The notes under the pieces were generated by a model, which ran no database searches, was not told the origin of the DNA, and saw only the letters and a list, made by a program, of their open reading frames with translations. The position numbers and the translations under genes were made by a program. A stretch of 43,738 nucleotides of DNA, from the NCBI GenBank assembly GCA_013388645.1, contig JACAEV010000139.1, forward strand, positions 1 through 43,738, in the 5' to 3' direction. Origin of the DNA: Syntrophaceae bacterium. GTDB lineage: Bacteria > Desulfobacterota > BSN033 > UBA1163. Below are positions 41,831-43,738 of this stretch, one piece after another (the first letter of the stretch is position 1; each line of letters begins with the position of its first letter).

Positions 41831-43481
41831 ACACCGCACATTGATCATCGGCCTGGATGGGGCGACCTTCGACATTATCAAACCCATGGCTCAGGCTGGA
41901 CGATTACCCGCCTTTGCAAATTTAATTTCTCAAGGGGTTCATGGACCTCTGAAAGCATGGCCAAATTTAAATAGTGCGGCCGCATGGAGTTCAATCGTCA
42001 CAGGATATAATCCAGGGATGCACGGGGTCCACGATTTCGGAAGCGCTCCCCCCCAGCGGGGTTATACGTGGCATCCGATGACAGCGTTAGATCGAAAGAA
42101 GGATCCTTTTTGGCGCCTCCTGAGTGCGAAGGGGAAAAGAGTCACCATTATCAATGTTCCTATTAGCTATCCTGCAGATCCAATCAATGGGTTCATGCTC
42201 GCTGGAATGGATACCCCAGGACTGTCCAGTCACGGATTTGCCTATCCCCCAGAGTTGCGCGATGAACTGACTCGTCAGGGCATTGATTATATCATCGATA
42301 TCCCCAATCTTGGCGACCTCAGCCGAAAACATCCTGAAAAACTCCCGATAGAGGTAAGGAAAATGGTGGAGGCTCGGTCCCGAACGATCCTCTACCTAAT
42401 GGAAAAACCATGGGATGCCTTCATGGCCGTTTTTGTTGCAACCGATCGAGTCCAGCACTATTATTGGCCAAAAGGGGAATTCTCCCTCGAAAAGCGAGAG
42501 TGGGCCCCCATCCGTGAGACCTATCGGCTTATCGATTCATTCTTGGGAGAGGTATTGACGCGGATGGATAAAGATACCACCTTGCTCTTCGTCTCTGATC
42601 ATGGCTTTGGCTCCATGTTGGGGGCAAACCGGTTACTGAACCATCTTTTTGCAAAACTCGGCTTTCTCTATTTTCGGCAGGGCTCGAATCGCCTTCAGGG
42701 AAGATTGCTCAAGGGTCTTCTTCTTTACGGGAGGCGTTATCTCCCCTATCGTCTTCAATATCCTCTGGCGAGAACCTTTCGTAGGCTTCATATTCAGGCC
42801 GTGAGTGAGAGCATGTTCTCGGGCATTGACTGGTCTCGAACCCAAGTGTTTTCCTCTCCGCACGGAGGACAGGTATTCATCAACTTAAAGGGGCGCCAAC
42901 CGGAAGGAATCGTTTCTTCCGAAGATTATCCTTCTCTTCGAGAAAATATCCAAGGAATCCTCCAAAACTTAATCGATCCAACAACAGGTGTCCGTCTCAT
43001 CAAAAAGGCTCATCTGCGTGAGGATATATTCCATGGGCCCTACTTAGATCACACAGGAGATCTGATTATTGAATGGGAAACGGAAGCGATTGGAGATGCT
43101 TTAAGTTCTTCGACTCCGGGTTATGAGGTTTCCGTTCGTCAGTCAGAGGGTGGGAGGTTTTTCCAGGGATGGACCGGAACCCATCGACCTTATGGCATCT
43201 TCATGGCCTATGGCCCTCAAATAAAAAAGGGGGAAAGCCTCTCCATGGCCACCCATTATGATATCACCCCGACTCTTCTTTATCTCCAGGATCATCCCAT
43301 CCCAAACGATATGGACGGAAAAGTGTTGACCGATATTTTCATGGAAGATCATCTCGACCGGTACCCCATCCAATATCGTGAACCACTGGATATTCAATGG
43401 AAGACCTCTGCAGGTGAGCTGGATGCGGAGGAGAATCGTAAGATCGAAGAACGTCTGAGGGGTCTGGGATACATCGAATAG
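41823..43481 (+). CDS. Alkaline-phosphatase-superfamily phosphodiesterase/pyrophosphatase, copy 2
   Basis: A 552-residue paralogue of the enzyme at 29251-30912, similar along its whole length and ending with the same residues, RLRGLGYIE. It keeps the metal and nucleophile motifs: GLDGATFD, NLNSAAAWSSIVTG, VATDRVQHY, VSDHGFG and TGTHRPYGIF. The last has Thr-His where copy 1 has Asp-His. The start is a TTG at 41823, backed by AAGGAGG 7 bases upstream and located inside the end of the deacetylase gene. The substrate is probably a phosphodiester made or used by the surrounding pathway. A hairpin follows the TAG stop. Confidence 0.82.
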   Translation: MDKHRTLIIGLDGATFDIIKPMAQAGRLPAFANLISQGVHGPLKAWPNLNSAAAWSSIVTGYNPGMHGVHDFGSAPPQRGYTWHPMTALDRKKDPFWRLLSAKGKRVTIINVPISYPADPINGFMLAGMDTPGLSSHGFAYPPELRDELTRQGIDYIIDIPNLGDLSRKHPEKLPIEVRKMVEARSRTILYLMEKPWDAFMAVFVATDRVQHYYWPKGEFSLEKREWAPIRETYRLIDSFLGEVLTRMDKDTTLLFVSDHGFGSMLGANRLLNHLFAKLGFLYFRQGSNRLQGRLLKGLLLYGRRYLPYRLQYPLARTFRRLHIQAVSESMFSGIDWSRTQVFSSPHGGQVFINLKGRQPEGIVSSEDYPSLRENIQGILQNLIDPTTGVRLIKKAHLREDIFHGPYLDHTGDLIIEWETEAIGDALSSSTPGYEVSVRQSEGGRFFQGWTGTHRPYGIFMAYGPQIKKGESLSMATHYDITPTLLYLQDHPIPNDMDGKVLTDIFMEDHLDRYPIQYREPLDIQWKTSAGELDAEENRKIEERLRGLGYIE

Positions 43482-43504
43482 ATCTCCCTACGGAGAGTAA
43501 GTAT

Positions 43505-43527
43505 CCCCCAGCAAAGCTGGGGGCTTT
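43505..43527 (+). terminator. Possible terminator of the accessory cluster
   Basis: CCCCCAGC and GCTGGGGG (43505-43512, 43516-43523) form a perfect 8-base stem with a 3-base loop, followed by CTTTACG. The T-run is short. It lies 24 bases after the last stop codon. It resembles the cut-off palindrome at the window end, so it may be a repeat rather than a dedicated terminator. Confidence 0.5.
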
Positions 43528-43575
43528 ACGATTGCTGGCCACTCAAAGGGGCCTGACCGCAATCGGAAAAGTATC

Positions 43576-43680
43576 TAATCCCCCTTCATCCCCCTTTGTC
43601 AAAAGGGGGAAATCTTTCACCTCCCTTTGGTAATCTTTTTCCTGTCAAAGACAGGCAAAGGGAGGTTGGGAGGGATTTTC
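43576..43680. repeat. Interspersed C-rich/G-rich palindromic repeat, second copy
   Basis: Begins TAATCCCCCTTCATCCCCC and ends GGTTGGGAGGGATTTTC, like the element at 5147-5226. It contains CCCCCTTTGTCAAAAGGGGG, a 10-base perfect arm pair CCTCCCTTTG (43620-43629) with CAAAGGGAGG (43656-43665), and an inner hairpin CCTGTC-AAA-GACAGG (43641-43655). Confidence 0.7.
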
Positions 43681-43718
43681 AAAGAGAAATGCATATTCCC
43701 GAAAATGTCAAACACTGT

Positions 43719-43738
43719 GAGCCCCCCGGCAGAGCCGG
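43719..43738. repeat. Palindrome cut by the window end
   Basis: GAGCCCCCCGGC-AGA-GCCGG breaks off at the window end, with at least 5 base pairs already formed. Its lead-in (GTGAGCCCCC) resembles that of the hairpin at 43505 (GTATCCCCC). Confidence 0.45.

Overview
The window looks like chromosomal DNA of an anaerobic bacterium of the Deltaproteobacteria/Desulfobacterota type, possibly a syntroph or sulfate-reducer relative. I infer this from an Hdr-Flx electron-transfer operon, several iron-sulfur flavoproteins, moderate GC and many short palindromic intergenic repeats. No 16S or other decisive taxonomic marker is present, so the placement is inference.

Layout. (1) Positions 1-333 hold a broken edge: the first ~35 codons of tsaD joined to the start of a REP-associated (Y1) transposase, both on the minus strand. 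(2) Positions 407-10801, minus strand, are housekeeping genes: pcm, mutS, argC, rpsI, rplM, secF, secD and a class I acyl-CoA ligase. (3) Positions 10974-23337, plus strand, are one redox operon: a GcvH-like lipoyl carrier, hdrC, hdrB, a 1,484-residue HdrA fused to a GltD/NfnB-like module, flxD, flxC, flxB, flxA and an FAD-linked 2-hydroxyacid oxidase fused to an HdrD/GlcF-like iron-sulfur part. Together they could pass electrons between NAD(P)H, ferredoxin, a disulfide or lipoyl substrate and a hydroxyacid, probably by flavin-based bifurcation or confurcation. (4) Positions 23470-25520, minus strand, hold an unrecognised Cys-rich gene with a one-base frameshift and a GT4 glycosyltransferase. 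A 280-base tract of palindromic repeats follows. (5) Positions 26001-43481, plus strand, are a long accessory cluster: GT2 glycosyltransferase, UDP-galactopyranose-mutase-like flavoenzyme with a membrane tail, a small membrane protein related to that tail, two paralogous alkaline-phosphatase-superfamily phosphodiesterases, two paralogous PaaK/LuxE-like adenylating enzymes (one with an in-frame TAG), a nitroreductase, a threonine/cysteate-synthase-like PLP enzyme, a homocitrate-synthase-like DRE-TIM enzyme, a methyltransferase, an NMT1/SsuA-type ABC transporter and a polysaccharide deacetylase.

The two most interesting parts are the redox operon (lipoyl carrier plus fused HdrA plus GlcDF) and the accessory cluster. 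The latter looks like an undescribed pathway for a small molecule or an unusual surface-glycan building block, with duplicated and decaying parts. Inside it a second substrate-binding-protein gene survives only as a C-terminal remnant, split by a ~215-base element with an 8-base direct repeat and imperfect inverted ends. All functions are assigned by reading sequence motifs; no database search was run.
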